A stretch of 11,950 nt of DNA from positions 1-11,950 of the forward strand of contig CAMJES010000034.1 of assembly GCA_946404705.1 (NCBI GenBank). The letters are read 5' to 3'. Below are positions 11,911-11,950 of this stretch, piece after piece. Position numbers and translations under genes: made by a program. Position 1 is the stretch's first letter. Each line of letters begins with the position of its first letter. The notes under the pieces are model-generated. The model searched no databases. It was not told the DNA's origin and saw only the letters and a program-made list of their open reading frames with translations. The stretch is from an uncultured Ruminococcus sp. GTDB taxonomy: Bacteria; Bacillota; Clostridia; Oscillospirales; Ruminococcaceae.

Positions 11911-11950
11911 TCATAGTGCGTCTAAAGGTAAAATATACTCACTTCGTTCG

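Larger units (their letters stand above)
11466..11950. other. non-coding, hairpin-rich intergenic region
   Basis: I find no gene in these 485 bases. It holds low-complexity aattcgtaat-type sequence, the right copy of the interspersed repeat (11511-11596), small hairpins at 11597-11618 (7 bp) and 11620-11635 (6 bp), and three larger inverted repeats (11697-11778, 11807-11851, 11862-11910). None has a clear U tract that would make it the terminator of the symporter gene. The window ends in it. Confidence 0.7.

Overview
The window looks like chromosomal DNA of a low-to-moderate GC Firmicute, most probably a gut Ruminococcus-like member of the Oscillospiraceae/Ruminococcaceae. That call rests on protein style (ddl, murI, DUF1934, an AGCS transporter, a divergent XRE repressor), strong AGGAG-type ribosome binding sites, TTGACA/TATAAT promoters, and a hairpin-rich intergenic repeat starting TTTGTCGTTAAAACCGCG. 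The species assignment is inference. Bases 1-43 are not biological: they match the 3' portion of the Illumina TruSeq P5/Read 1 adapter, so genomic sequence starts at base 44 and the first gene is cut at its 5' end.

Layout. (1) 46-561 (+): C-terminal part of a DUF1963/YwqG-like protein, then a bidirectional terminator and one copy of an interspersed repeat (626-704). (2) 3076-724 (-): a three-gene operon ddl > murI > DUF1934/YwiB-like, read from one good promoter. Ddl and MurI supply D-Ala-D-Ala and D-Glu for peptidoglycan. (3) 5141-3189 (-): four small genes followed by an amidase-SH3b enzyme without signal peptide. Two of the small genes encode cysteine-rich paralogues (67 and 69 aa) that I do not recognise, one a 68-aa soluble protein, and one an 89-aa two-helix membrane protein. 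All but the 68-aa gene have clear Shine-Dalgarno sites. The set is read from a TTGACT-17-TATAAT promoter in an AT-rich region shared with a divergent XRE-type regulator (5489-5824, +). This is the most interesting part of the window: a compact, regulator-controlled cassette that could be a domesticated lysis or envelope-targeting module. (4) 5904-6015: a 112-bp imperfect inverted repeat, MITE-like, touching the 3' end of an unrecognised 121-aa gene. (5) 8525-6004 (-): AraC-type regulator, flavin-reductase-like protein, YqiA-like alpha/beta hydrolase and the unrecognised gene, all in one direction with internal promoters. (6) 8780-8705 (-): tRNA-Thr(CGT) with encoded CCA, a consensus promoter and a terminator. 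(7) 8968-9531 (+): histidine-phosphatase (GpmB-like) protein. (8) 9624-11465 (+): AGCS amino acid:cation symporter carrying an unusual hydrophilic insert of about 120 residues. (9) 11466-11950: no gene; a second copy of the interspersed repeat, inverted relative to the first, followed by a series of hairpins including perfect stems of 14, 17 and 15 bp.

Working together: the left half is biased to the cell wall (precursor synthesis next to a wall-cleaving enzyme under separate control). The right half is a set of independent housekeeping and uptake units, each with its own promoter and often its own terminator.
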